Below are positions 1-6,346 of a stretch of 9,800 nucleotides of DNA, one piece after another. Every line of letters begins with the position of its first letter. Position 1 is the stretch's first letter. Source of the DNA: an uncultured Oscillospiraceae bacterium (GTDB taxonomy: Bacteria; Bacillota; Clostridia; Oscillospirales; Oscillospiraceae); contig CAKTEB010000085.1 of NCBI GenBank assembly GCA_934546685.1, positions 1 to 9,800 on the forward strand, written 5' to 3'. The notes under the pieces are model-generated. The model was given only the letters and a program-made list of their open reading frames with translations, had not been told where the DNA came from and searched no databases. Both the position numbers and the translations under genes were made by a program.

Positions 1-144
1 CTTCGTACCGTGTTCCCTGCCTTTGAAAACATTGATTTTACTGACTTTCTTATGTTTTCTTATTAGGAGGCGAGGGATGGCACCCGCTTTTCTTGACAGA
101 ACCGATATAATAGAAGTAAAAACACCCCACTGGGAGGGATTATC
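1..144 (+). other. Upstream region of the nitroreductase gene
   Basis: This leader region holds no recognisable complete gene. One frame is open from base 1 to a TAG at 64-66 (about 21 codons) and could be the tail of a gene entering from the left, but it is too short to identify. An AGGAGG motif at 65-70 precedes an ATG at 77. A TTGACA at 93-98 and a TATAAT at 106-111 are both perfect hexamers, but they are only 7 bases apart and so cannot form one promoter together. Confidence 0.4.
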
Positions 145-148
145 ATGA
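77..148 (+). CDS. Possible 23-residue leader peptide ORF upstream of the nitroreductase
   Basis: A short open frame starts at ATG 77-79, six bases after a perfect AGGAGG (65-70). It runs 23 codons (MAPAFLDRTDII... ending ...HWEGLS) to a TGA at 146-148. That TGA overlaps the nitroreductase ATG at 145-147 in an ATGA arrangement typical of translational coupling. The peptide has no recognisable motif, no run of regulatory codons and no membrane segment. The nitroreductase has its own GGGAGGG site inside this ORF, and a possible promoter also lies inside it, which argues that the ORF may be chance. It is a candidate only. Confidence 0.2.
   Translation: MAPAFLDRTDIIEVKTPHWEGLS
93..122 (+). promoter_or_regulatory. 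Possible sigma-A promoter for the nitroreductase gene
   Basis: A perfect -35 TTGACA at 93-98 is followed after 18 bases by TAAAAA at 117-122, a 4 of 6 match to the -10 consensus. The 5' leader would be only about 16 bases, just enough for the ribosome binding site. The better-looking TATAAT at 106-111 has no acceptable -35 at 16-18 bases. The assignment is weak. Confidence 0.3.
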
Positions 149-960
149 TCCAATTTGACCAGAACACCTGTATCCACTGCGGACGCTGCGCCTATGACTG
201 CTTCCCCCACGCTATTACCATGGAAAACGGCGCTCCCGTACTCGCCGCCCCCGGGAGCTGCATCGGCTGCGGCCACTGCATCGCCATCTGTCCCGTGGAG
301 GCGGTGCGGGATCCGGCGCTGCCCGGGGATGATATCGCCCCTGTATGTCCCGCCGGAGACCCGAAGGCCTTGCTTTCCCGGATGCGCTCCCGGCGCTCCT
401 GCCGCCATTATAAGGAGAATGCCCCGGTAACGGAGCAGGAGCTCAGCCTCCTGCTCTCCGCCGCCAGAGCCTGCCCCACCGCAAAGAATCTCCAAGGCAC
501 GCGCTATATTGCCGTCAGGGAGTCCATTCCTCAGCTGCTGGACGCGGCCCTGGAGGGCCTGGGCCTGGTGGGCCAGGACCAGCTGCGCACCGCCGCGGAT
601 CCGGGCGAGCTCCGTCGGGCCAATAATTTCATCGCCTGGGCGAAAACTCGGGAAACCGACAAGACCTTTGATCCCCTGTTCTTCCACGCACCGCTGCTGC
701 TGATGTTCGTGGCGGACAAATCGGATCCCCGAGACGCCGCGGGCGCTGCCGCCTATACGGAGCTCATGGCCGCGCAGCTGGGTCTGGGCTGCCTGTACAG
801 CGGCTATTTCACCGCCTGCGCCGCCGGAAGTCCGAAGATCCGTGAGCTGCTGCATCTCAAGGATAATGAACAGGTGGTTCGCTGTCTGGTGCTGGGCCAT
901 CCGGACGTGAAGTTCCCGCGCACCGCCCCCAGACGACCTGTAGATCTGACCACCATGTAA
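145..960 (+). CDS. Ferredoxin-nitroreductase fusion (4Fe-4S domain plus FMN nitroreductase)
   Basis: The predicted 271-residue protein is a cytosolic flavin/iron-sulfur oxidoreductase. Residues 1-60 form a bacterial two-cluster ferredoxin domain with two CxxCxxCxxxC sets (C9, C12, C15, C19 and C39, C42, C45, C49), each able to hold a [4Fe-4S] cluster. Residues about 75-260 are a nitroreductase fold: an RSRRSCRHY stretch near residue 81 and PTAKNLQ at 111-117 match the FMN-binding start of the family, and AQLGLGCLYSGYF follows near 210. In this family electrons pass from the clusters to FMN and then to an unknown acceptor such as a nitro compound, quinone or other small molecule. The start is supported by GGGAGGG at 132-138, six bases before the ATG. 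The gene ends one base from the convergent M23 gene. Physiological substrate and electron donor cannot be read from the sequence. Confidence 0.93.
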   Translation: MIQFDQNTCIHCGRCAYDCFPHAITMENGAPVLAAPGSCIGCGHCIAICPVEAVRDPALPGDDIAPVCPAGDPKALLSRMRSRRSCRHYKENAPVTEQELSLLLSAARACPTAKNLQGTRYIAVRESIPQLLDAALEGLGLVGQDQLRTAADPGELRRANNFIAWAKTRETDKTFDPLFFHAPLLLMFVADKSDPRDAAGAAAYTELMAAQLGLGCLYSGYFTACAAGSPKIRELLHLKDNEQVVRCLVLGHPDVKFPRTAPRRPVDLTTM

Positions 961-961
961 A

Positions 962-1924
962 TTATCCCGGCAGCGGCTCTCGATCCAGGTCTACATAGGG
1001 ATAGGCTCTGCGATAATATCCGGAGTCCGGATCTCGTGCCACCGTCACCAGGTGCCGCCGGAGCAGCTCCACAATGGGATAGGCGTCGATCCAGATTTCT
1101 TTTCCCTCCGCCCGGCGCTGCTCATCGAAAATCAGCTCGATGCCGAAGTGCAGGTGCACCACCTCGATGTTGTTGGTGTTCTCCCGGTCCGAATAGCCGG
1201 TACGACCCATGTAGCCGATGATGTCCCCTGCCGCCACCGTATCGCCCACCTTCAGCCCCGGCGCAAAAGGCGCGTCCTTTCGGAGGTGAGCATAGTAGTA
1301 ATAGCGTCTGCCGTCATAGGAGCGCACACCTACCCGCCAGCCTCCATATCGATTCCAGCCCAGGGCCTCCACAGTTCCGCCCTCTACCGCGGCAATGGGA
1401 GCACCCAGGGCGCCCATCAGGTCATTTCCCAGGTGCTTTCTTCGGAAGCCGAAGCTCCTGGCCGCGCCGAAATCTTGGCAGTGGGTAAAGCCCCAGCCGC
1501 CTGCCACCGGACAGAAGGCCTTGAGTCCATAGGCGGGCTGCCAGCTGCCATCGGCTCTTTGAATGGCGAAGCTGCCCACCAGTCCCCCCAGCACCGCCCC
1601 ATAGGCCCGCTGATAGTACCGATAGTATTTGGCGCTGTCCCCTAAAAGTTTCTCCGGCGGCGTATCGCCCCGCAGCTGTTCCGCCGCATCCCGTACCCTT
1701 TGGGGCGTCACCTTGCCTCCACTCCGCACCTGGGCCAGGGCCAGGATATCCACCCAGCTCAGGGACTTCTCCTCCCCCTGGGAGGCAATATCGATGTTCA
1801 TGGCGGCCTCCAAGGCCTCCACAGACAGGTCAAAATCCACCCAGGTCAGTGGCTCCTCCTCTGCCCACGCGCTGGTGCCAAGGAGCCCCAGCAGTATCAT
1901 TCCGGCCAGCATTCTGCGCAGCAA
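962..1924 (-). CDS. Secreted M23 (LytM-like) peptidoglycan endopeptidase
   Basis: This 320-residue protein is predicted to cut peptide cross-bridges or stems in peptidoglycan outside the membrane. Residues 1-21 form a signal peptide (two Arg, a hydrophobic stretch, then a likely AWA-E cleavage site). The catalytic domain spans about 160-265 with the M23 zinc/catalytic set: H164-x3-D168 (HLGND), H213 in YAHL, and H257/H259 in HLHF. The region 25-120 is a family-specific N-terminal part with two similar pieces (LTWVDFDLS and LSWVDILAL). I recall the same architecture in other Clostridia. The start is probably TTG at 1922-1924: an AAGAGGTGA site (1931-1939) sits six bases upstream, whereas the first ATG (codon 5) lies too far from it. 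No convincing promoter was found upstream. The gene faces the nitroreductase tail to tail. A link to sporulation or division is possible but not shown. Confidence 0.93.
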   Translation of the reverse strand: MLRRMLAGMILLGLLGTSAWAEEEPLTWVDFDLSVEALEAAMNIDIASQGEEKSLSWVDILALAQVRSGGKVTPQRVRDAAEQLRGDTPPEKLLGDSAKYYRYYQRAYGAVLGGLVGSFAIQRADGSWQPAYGLKAFCPVAGGWGFTHCQDFGAARSFGFRRKHLGNDLMGALGAPIAAVEGGTVEALGWNRYGGWRVGVRSYDGRRYYYYAHLRKDAPFAPGLKVGDTVAAGDIIGYMGRTGYSDRENTNNIEVVHLHFGIELIFDEQRRAEGKEIWIDAYPIVELLRRHLVTVARDPDSGYYRRAYPYVDLDREPLPG

Positions 1925-2000
1925 CTATAATCACCTCTTAGCTTAGTCTGCGCCGCCAGAGCCCGATTATCGCCGGTACAATTTGGATAACGTATATAAA

Positions 2001-2035
2001 AAAATCCGCCGCTCCAACTCGGAGCAGCGGATTTT
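2001..2035 (-). terminator. Rho-independent terminator of the flavoenzyme gene
   Basis: AAAATCCGC and GCTCC pair with GGAGC and GCGGATTTT around an AACTC loop, with one C-A mismatch (2010/2026). Read on the - strand, the stem is followed by a run of seven T, then ATATA. It starts 11 bases after the stop of the 2046-4034 gene. The + strand side also carries TTTTCTGTTT, so the hairpin could work partly in both directions. Confidence 0.9.
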
Positions 2036-2045
2036 CTGTTTCATG

Positions 2046-4034
2046 TCAGATGCGGGTCGCAGCGTCGAATGCCATTCTGGTGGCAGTACGGACGTTCTTT
2101 GCGATAACGCAGTCGCCGATGGGCATGAAGTCAGGAGCGGTCATGCGGAAGCTCTCGGCCAGATCCTGGCGGGGCCGCATGCCGGAGGACATGACCACCA
2201 CGTCACAGGGAACGAACTGCTCGTTGCCGTCCTTATCCACAAAGCTGACGCCCTCGGCGGTGATGCCGGAGCAGCGAGCGCCGGTGTAGATGTCCACGCA
2301 CTTCTCCATCTTGCCCAGCATAACGCCGCGGGTCAGGTGGAAGGTCTCGGGGCACAGCTCGGGCAGCATCTCGATGATGGAGACCTTCTTGCCCTTTTCA
2401 GCCAGAGCCAGAGCGGTCTCGCAGCCGACCTCGCCGCCGCCGATGAGCACAACACGCTCGCCGATCTCGTCGATGTGCTTGTAGCACTCCTCGGCGATCA
2501 TGACGTTTTTGCCGTCGGTGCCAGGGATGGGCGGCACGAAGGCATTGGCGCCAACAGCAGCCAGAACCCAATCGGCCTTCTGAGCCTCGATGAGCTCAGG
2601 AGTAGCCTCGGTGTTCAGCAGGACCTTGATCCCCAGCTTCTTCACCAGATTGATCTGGTAGTTCATGAACTTCGCCAGGTCATACTTGAAGGAGACCTGC
2701 TCGGAGAACACCAGCTTGCCGCCCAGACGGTCAGCCTTCTCGTAGATGGTCACATCGTGGCCGCGCTTTGCGGCGATGATAGCAGCCTCCATGCCGGAGG
2801 GGCCGCCGCCGATGATGACGACCTTCTTGGGGGTAGTGGTCTCAGGGATCAGATCCTTCAGCTGGTTCTCCCGGCCCACGGTGGGGTTCACGGAACATGC
2901 AAAGGCCTTGGTGGTGGGCTTGGTATACTCCAGGCAGTGGAAGCACTTGATGCAGGGGATGATCTCATCCTCCTGGCCATGGCGTGCCTTCTCAGGCATC
3001 TCAGGATCGGCAATGGTGCCGCGGGCCATGGCAACGAAATCCGCGCCGCCGGTAGCCAGGGTTTCCTCGATGAACTTGGGATCCTGGAACGCGCCCAGGG
3101 TCAGCACAGGCTGCGGCACGCCCAGCTCCTTGATCTTCCGGGCAAAGCGGGCGTTCTGGCCGGGCTTGTGGAAGATGGTGGGGTGCATAATGGCCTCGGT
3201 GCCGGGGATGGACATGTTGCCCGCGGAAATGTGGGCAATATCGATGCGGTCACCGGCCATGCGCAGGAACTCCGCGATATCCTCAGGCTTCAGCTGCTGG
3301 TCGGCGTTGGGATAGCCAACCTCGTCAGCCAGCTCGCAGCCGGAGATACGGTACTCGATGAGGATCTTGTGGCCAACTCTCTTGCGGATGGCGTCCAGGA
3401 TCATCATGGGGAACCGGCAGCGGTTTTCGAAGGAGCCGCCGAACTCGTCGGTACGATGGTTGAACAGGGGGCTCATGAAGCGGTTGATGACCAGACCATG
3501 GCCGCCGTGGATCAGGATGGAGTCAAAGCCCACAGCCACAGCCTGCTCGGCCACGTTGGCGTAGTCCTCAGCAATGGCCTCCATGGCCTCACGGGTCAGC
3601 ATGGGGCGCTCAGAGCCGTCGGGGCCGGGGGTGCCGTCTACAGAATAGAAGAAGTGCTCGCCCTCGCCCTTCTTGCCACCGGTCCAGCCGGAGTAGAAAA
3701 AGGCCAGCAGCTCGATGGAAGCCTTGGCACCATAGTAGTGGATCTGATCCACGCACTTCTGCCAGTAGCGGTGATAAGTGGTCTGGCGGAGGTCCAGGTT
3801 GTGCCAGCCGGGACGGAAGGGGGCCAGAGAGTTCATGTCATGGCCGGCGATGGTCACAGACGCGGTGCCGCCCCGGGCCTTCTCCACATAGTATGCACGG
3901 TAGGCGTCGGTGGGATAGGGCTCGTCAGTCTGGAGCAGATGGGGCGTAGCAGGCGCCTGGAAAATGCGGTTCTTATACACCACATTGCCGACTCTCATGG
4001 GAGAGAACAGCGTGGGGTACTCAGGATGTGTCAT
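2046..4034 (-). CDS. FMN/FAD/4Fe-4S enoate-reductase-type oxidoreductase (old yellow enzyme family)
   Basis: The 662-residue protein has the three-domain layout of 2,4-dienoyl-CoA reductase, enoate reductase, BaiCD/BaiH and trimethylamine dehydrogenase. Residues 1-345 are an FMN-binding TIM barrel (TLFSPMRVGNVVYKNR at the start; RTDEFGGSFENR near 194). Cysteines C361, C364, C367 and C380 (CxxCxxC-x12-C, the trimethylamine dehydrogenase spacing) should hold one [4Fe-4S] cluster. An FAD site lies at 404-440 (VVIIGGGPSGMEAA) and an NAD(P)H site at 527-556 (RVVLIGGGEVGCETA). Electrons should flow NAD(P)H to FAD to Fe-S to FMN, reducing an activated C=C bond. H176 and H179 fit the substrate-anchoring pair, but the usual catalytic Tyr is L181. 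The start has AAGGAGG (4043-4049) eight bases upstream. Monocistronic by its promoter and terminator. Substrate unknown: bile-acid intermediates, unsaturated acids and polyphenols are all possible. Confidence 0.9.
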   Translation of the reverse strand: MTHPEYPTLFSPMRVGNVVYKNRIFQAPATPHLLQTDEPYPTDAYRAYYVEKARGGTASVTIAGHDMNSLAPFRPGWHNLDLRQTTYHRYWQKCVDQIHYYGAKASIELLAFFYSGWTGGKKGEGEHFFYSVDGTPGPDGSERPMLTREAMEAIAEDYANVAEQAVAVGFDSILIHGGHGLVINRFMSPLFNHRTDEFGGSFENRCRFPMMILDAIRKRVGHKILIEYRISGCELADEVGYPNADQQLKPEDIAEFLRMAGDRIDIAHISAGNMSIPGTEAIMHPTIFHKPGQNARFARKIKELGVPQPVLTLGAFQDPKFIEETLATGGADFVAMARGTIADPEMPEKARHGQEDEIIPCIKCFHCLEYTKPTTKAFACSVNPTVGRENQLKDLIPETTTPKKVVIIGGGPSGMEAAIIAAKRGHDVTIYEKADRLGGKLVFSEQVSFKYDLAKFMNYQINLVKKLGIKVLLNTEATPELIEAQKADWVLAAVGANAFVPPIPGTDGKNVMIAEECYKHIDEIGERVVLIGGGEVGCETALALAEKGKKVSIIEMLPELCPETFHLTRGVMLGKMEKCVDIYTGARCSGITAEGVSFVDKDGNEQFVPCDVVVMSSGMRPRQDLAESFRMTAPDFMPIGDCVIAKNVRTATRMAFDAATRI

Positions 4035-4076
4035 GGTTGTATCCTCCTTGACGTTTTCATAAAATCAAACGATACT

Positions 4077-4105
4077 ATTTTACCCGATTATACTTATAAT
4101 TGCAA
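4077..4105 (-). promoter_or_regulatory. Sigma-A-like promoter of the flavoenzyme gene
   Basis: On the - strand, TTGCAA (4100-4105, 4 of 6) and TAAAAT (4077-4082, 5 of 6) are separated by exactly 17 bases. Transcription should start near 4070, giving a leader of about 36 bases with the AAGGAGG site. The -35 hexamer lies inside one arm of an inverted repeat, which suggests regulation at this step. Confidence 0.6.
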
Positions 4106-4144
4106 CTATTTTGGCGGGTCATTTTTGAATATGGTGTTGCAATT
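4098..4144. repeat. 9-bp inverted repeat overlapping the promoter, possible operator
   Basis: AATTGCAAC at 4098-4106 and GTTGCAATT at 4136-4144 are perfect reverse complements, with 29 bases between them. Each contains the palindromic hexamer TTGCAA. One arm covers the -35 element of the flavoenzyme promoter and the other lies upstream of it. The starts are 38 bases apart, so the arms would not sit on exactly the same helix face. No known regulator can be named from this. Confidence 0.45.
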
Positions 4145-4176
4145 TATGCCTTGTGCCGCAAAATTTGACCATGGGC

Positions 4177-4635
4177 CTAACTATATATCTCACATATATC
4201 TCGAAATGCCTCAATCAGCTTTTGCATCAACTCCGCATTCATCCCTTTTAACGAAGGAATATGAATAAAAACAGTATTGGGATTTTTCTTCAGCATCTGA
4301 TAATATGCCGCATTACATAAAGAGCTGCTTGTCCGATTCGACACCGTGTAGGAGACCTCCCCTGCCCTTAGCCGTTCTTCTAAACGTGACAGCGCAAAGT
4401 CCGAAGCTACCGTCTCATTATGATCCTTTGCGCATAACTCAATTCTGATTTCATTTGTCAGACGCTTATCAACGCCGAACATAAACACGACATCATAATC
4501 GCTGTCGATAGAAGAAATATCCTTTTTCAAGCCTTCGAAGCTGTTGGTCAGGAAAGCATGCTCCGCGCCTATTTGATTGACTAGCTGAAAGGAGGTATTG
4601 TGCGCCCCCTTGAACGCAGTAAATAAAATCTTCAT
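4177..4635 (-). CDS. Compact pyroglutamyl-peptidase-I-like protein (peptidase family C15 fold)
   Basis: This 152-residue protein resembles pyrrolidone-carboxylate peptidase, which removes N-terminal pyroglutamate from peptides. The start MKILFTAFKG matches the family's MKILVTGF opening. VVFMFGVDKRLTNE (49-62) corresponds to the glycine-rich loop and TPE motif, placing the catalytic Glu at E62. VSYTVSN...SLCNAAYY corresponds to the nucleophile motif with C107, and VFIHIPSL gives the catalytic His at H125. So the Glu-Cys-His triad appears kept although the protein is well below the usual length of about 200-215 residues; the E-to-C interval is 45 residues instead of about 60. The start has AGAGGA seven bases upstream. 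The gene is much richer in A+T than its neighbours (18 of 60 bases are G or C at 4261-4320). No clear promoter or terminator of its own was found. The family call is from motif memory, and activity is uncertain. Confidence 0.65.
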   Translation of the reverse strand: MKILFTAFKGAHNTSFQLVNQIGAEHAFLTNSFEGLKKDISSIDSDYDVVFMFGVDKRLTNEIRIELCAKDHNETVASDFALSRLEERLRAGEVSYTVSNRTSSSLCNAAYYQMLKKNPNTVFIHIPSLKGMNAELMQKLIEAFRDICEIYS

Positions 4636-4683
4636 TTTGTTGTCCTCTAAAATCGCAAACTGAGACTATCCGAATAGCAGAAA

Positions 4684-4717
4684 GAAACGACAATTTTCAG
4701 GAGAAAATTGTCGTTTC
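4684..4717 (-). terminator. Perfect 15-bp hairpin terminator after tRNA-Ser
   Basis: GAAACGACAATTTTC (4684-4698) and GAAAATTGTCGTTTC (4703-4717) pair perfectly around an AGGA loop. On the - strand the stem begins two bases after the tRNA CCA end and is followed by TTTCTTTCT. It fits an intrinsic terminator for the tRNA, separating it from the Pcp-like gene. The stem is unusually AT-rich for the region. Confidence 0.75.
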
Positions 4718-4719
4718 AC

Positions 4720-4811
4720 TGGCGGAGCAGGAGGGATTTGAACCCTCGGTACCCTTTTGAGGTACACACGATTTCCAGTCGTGCCCGTTATGACCACTTC
4801 GATACTGCTCC
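4720..4811 (-). tRNA. tRNA-Ser (anticodon GGA)
   Basis: The - strand folds into a 92-base type II tRNA. The acceptor stem is GGAGCAG/CTGCTCC with discriminator G and an encoded CCA (4720-4722). The anticodon stem CACGA/TCGTG encloses loop CTGGAAA with anticodon GGA (4774-4776 on +). A long variable arm (GTACC...GGTACC) is typical of serine tRNAs. The T arm carries GAGGG-TTCAAAT-CCCTC. It should read UCC and UCU codons. It has its own promoter upstream and a hairpin terminator immediately downstream, so it is a single-gene transcript. Confidence 0.97.
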
Positions 4812-4822
4812 ATATTCACTTG

Positions 4823-4837
4823 GCTGTCCGAGACAGC
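4823..4837 (-). other. Small hairpin in the tRNA-Ser 5' leader
   Basis: GCTGTC and GACAGC flank a three-base loop, giving a 6-bp stem that would lie at the very 5' end of the tRNA precursor (predicted start near 4837). It ends about 11 bases before the mature tRNA 5' end. It may protect the precursor or guide processing; this is inference. Confidence 0.4.
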
Positions 4838-4843
4838 TCGTAT

Positions 4844-4872
4844 ATATTAGCATTGCGTCTTTGATTTGTCAA
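4844..4872 (-). promoter_or_regulatory. Strong sigma-A promoter of tRNA-Ser
   Basis: On the - strand a perfect -35 TTGACA (4867-4872) is followed after 17 bases by TAATAT (4844-4849), with further TATATA overlapping it. A-rich tracts lie just upstream of the -35 (GAAAAAAG, AAAAAAG, GAAAAAC), as in UP elements of stable-RNA promoters. Transcription should begin near 4837. Confidence 0.85.
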
Positions 4873-4915
4873 TAGCTTTTTTCACTTTTTTCGCGTTTTT
4901 CTCTATTTTCGGCGA

Positions 4916-4951
4916 AACCGCTCCCCTGCCCTCTCGGACAGAGAAGCGGTT
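4916..4951 (-). terminator. Possible terminator hairpin of the RodA/PBP operon
   Basis: AACCGCTCCCC (4916-4926) and GAGAAGCGGTT (4941-4951) pair over about 11 positions with G-T wobbles, 18 bases past the penicillin-binding protein stop. On the - strand the stem is followed by TTCGCCGAAAATAG and not by a clear T run. It is therefore either a weak terminator or an RNA 3'-end stabiliser. Confidence 0.4.
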
Positions 4952-4969
4952 CCTTTCGATATTTGCCGA

Positions 4970-6346
4970 TCAGTTGCCGTTCATGGACGCGATGCAGGCG
5001 GAAAGTACATCGCCAACAATGGGCACGCACACAGAGCTGCCGCTGCCCGCGTCCTCCACGATGCAGATAAAGGCCAGGGGGTAATTAGAGTCCTGGACAA
5101 AGCCCGCAAACATGGCGTTGGGGTTCTGTCCCTCCACCTCGGCGGTGCCGGATTTGGCGCAGACGTACACGTCCGGGAAGTTGCCGGTGCCGTAGTTGTT
5201 CACCACGTCGTCCCGCATCATCTGGGTCAGGGTACCGGCAGTGTTGGCGGACATGGTGCGGTCCAGCTTTTTCTGCGTAGCATTGTAGACGCTGACCCCC
5301 TCAGGAGTGGTCACGCTGGCCACCACATAGGGGGAAGCCGCCTGACCGCCTGCCGCAATGGAGCCTACAAAGGTCATAAACTGGCAGGGATTGATGAGAT
5401 CCGTATACTGGCCGATACCGGACCAGGCCAGGGATGCGCCAGTGGCGCTGCTCACATCAAAATTACCCGCGGCGGTGGTGGTACCGTCAAACTTGATTCG
5501 GCTGGTGATGCCCGCCGCCTGGGCATACTTGGTCATGGTGTCGGCCCCCAGCTCCTCGGCCAGCTCACCGAAGACAATGTTGCAGGACTTGGTAAGGCCG
5601 GTGCCGAAGGAGATGTCCCCATGGTAGTCCTCACAGGTGATATACTCGCCGTTGATGGCCTCCTGCTGCTCGCAGCGGAAGGTGCGGCTGGACACATCGG
5701 GGATATTGTCGATGGCCGCCGCCGCCGTCACCAGCTTGAAGATGGAGCCGGGGACATAGGTGGCGGAGGTGAACCGGTTCAGGAACACGCCGTTATAGTA
5801 GCTCTCGCTCTCGATGGTCTCCATGCTGGGGGCATTGTCCGGGTCATAGGTGCCCGAGGAGACCATGCACAGGATCTCACCGGTCTGATAGTTGTAGACG
5901 CCCACGGTACCCCGGCGGCTGCCGAGACCGTTCAGGGCGGCCACACAGGCCTTGGTAGAAAGGGTCAGGTTCAGGATATTGCCGGTGGAGTCGCTCTGAT
6001 ACAGGCCGTTGATGGGGCTGTAGTCCAAAAGATACTCCGCATAGGTATTGATAAGCGGTGCCTCGATCTGGCCGTTTCGGTCGCCCAGCAGATGCAGAGT
6101 GGCCTTGCGGACCATTTCATCGGCGGCGTAGGTTCTGGTGCCGCCGTTGGTGAGCACCGTCACGCCGTCCCGATCCTTCACGGAGCCAGTGGAGATATTG
6201 CCGCCGGAATACACATGCGGGCTGCCCTGGAAGGACACCCACTCCCTGCCCTTCACAAAGTACTGGACCACAAAGCCCAGGAGCCCCACCACAACCAGTA
6301 CGGATAAGAGCGTGGTCACAACGGCACGTCCGGATATTTTCTTCAT
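4970..6346 (-). CDS. Class B penicillin-binding protein (peptidoglycan DD-transpeptidase, PbpA/FtsI-like)
   Basis: The 458-residue protein should cross-link peptidoglycan as the transpeptidase partner of the SEDS protein encoded just upstream. Residues 8-30 are a single membrane anchor, with the rest outside the cell. Residues about 40-140 form a short N-terminal module. The penicillin-binding domain (145-450) has all three active-site motifs: S201-I-F-K204 (nucleophile Ser), S254-C-N256 and K398-S-G-T401. The short length without a large pedestal domain resembles actinobacterial PbpA more than the ~700-residue PBP2b/SpoVD enzymes. ATG at 6344-6346 overlaps the TGA of the FHA-SEDS gene by ATGA, and AGGAGG (6355-6360) lies eight bases upstream, indicating translational coupling. 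It is expressed with that gene from the promoter near 8112-8140. Whether it serves elongation or division is not decidable here. Confidence 0.92.
   Translation of the reverse strand: MKKISGRAVVTTLLSVLVVVGLLGFVVQYFVKGREWVSFQGSPHVYSGGNISTGSVKDRDGVTVLTNGGTRTYAADEMVRKATLHLLGDRNGQIEAPLINTYAEYLLDYSPINGLYQSDSTGNILNLTLSTKACVAALNGLGSRRGTVGVYNYQTGEILCMVSSGTYDPDNAPSMETIESESYYNGVFLNRFTSATYVPGSIFKLVTAAAAIDNIPDVSSRTFRCEQQEAINGEYITCEDYHGDISFGTGLTKSCNIVFGELAEELGADTMTKYAQAAGITSRIKFDGTTTAAGNFDVSSATGASLAWSGIGQYTDLINPCQFMTFVGSIAAGGQAASPYVVASVTTPEGVSVYNATQKKLDRTMSANTAGTLTQMMRDDVVNNYGTGNFPDVYVCAKSGTAEVEGQNPNAMFAGFVQDSNYPLAFICIVEDAGSGSSVCVPIVGDVLSACIASMNGN

Noticed and set aside
93..111. TTGACA and TATAAT as a consensus promoter
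   Set aside because: Only 7 bases separate the two hexamers, far below the 16-18 needed, so they cannot act together.
1925..2000. GATAAT upstream of the M23 gene as a -10 element
   Set aside because: The hexamer is good but nothing resembling TTGACA lies 16-18 bases upstream on the - strand.
1983..4268. A 761-codon open frame on the + strand opposite the flavoenzyme gene
   Set aside because: It is antisense to a gene with clear domains, promoter and ribosome site. Its product is repetitive in Ala, Gly, Leu, Asp and His with no recognisable domain. GC-rich codon use leaves such antisense frames open.
4636..4713. Promoter for the Pcp-like gene: TTGTCG (4708-4713) with GATAGT on the - strand
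   Set aside because: Both hexamers match only 4 of 6 and the -35 lies inside the tRNA terminator stem; too weak to list.
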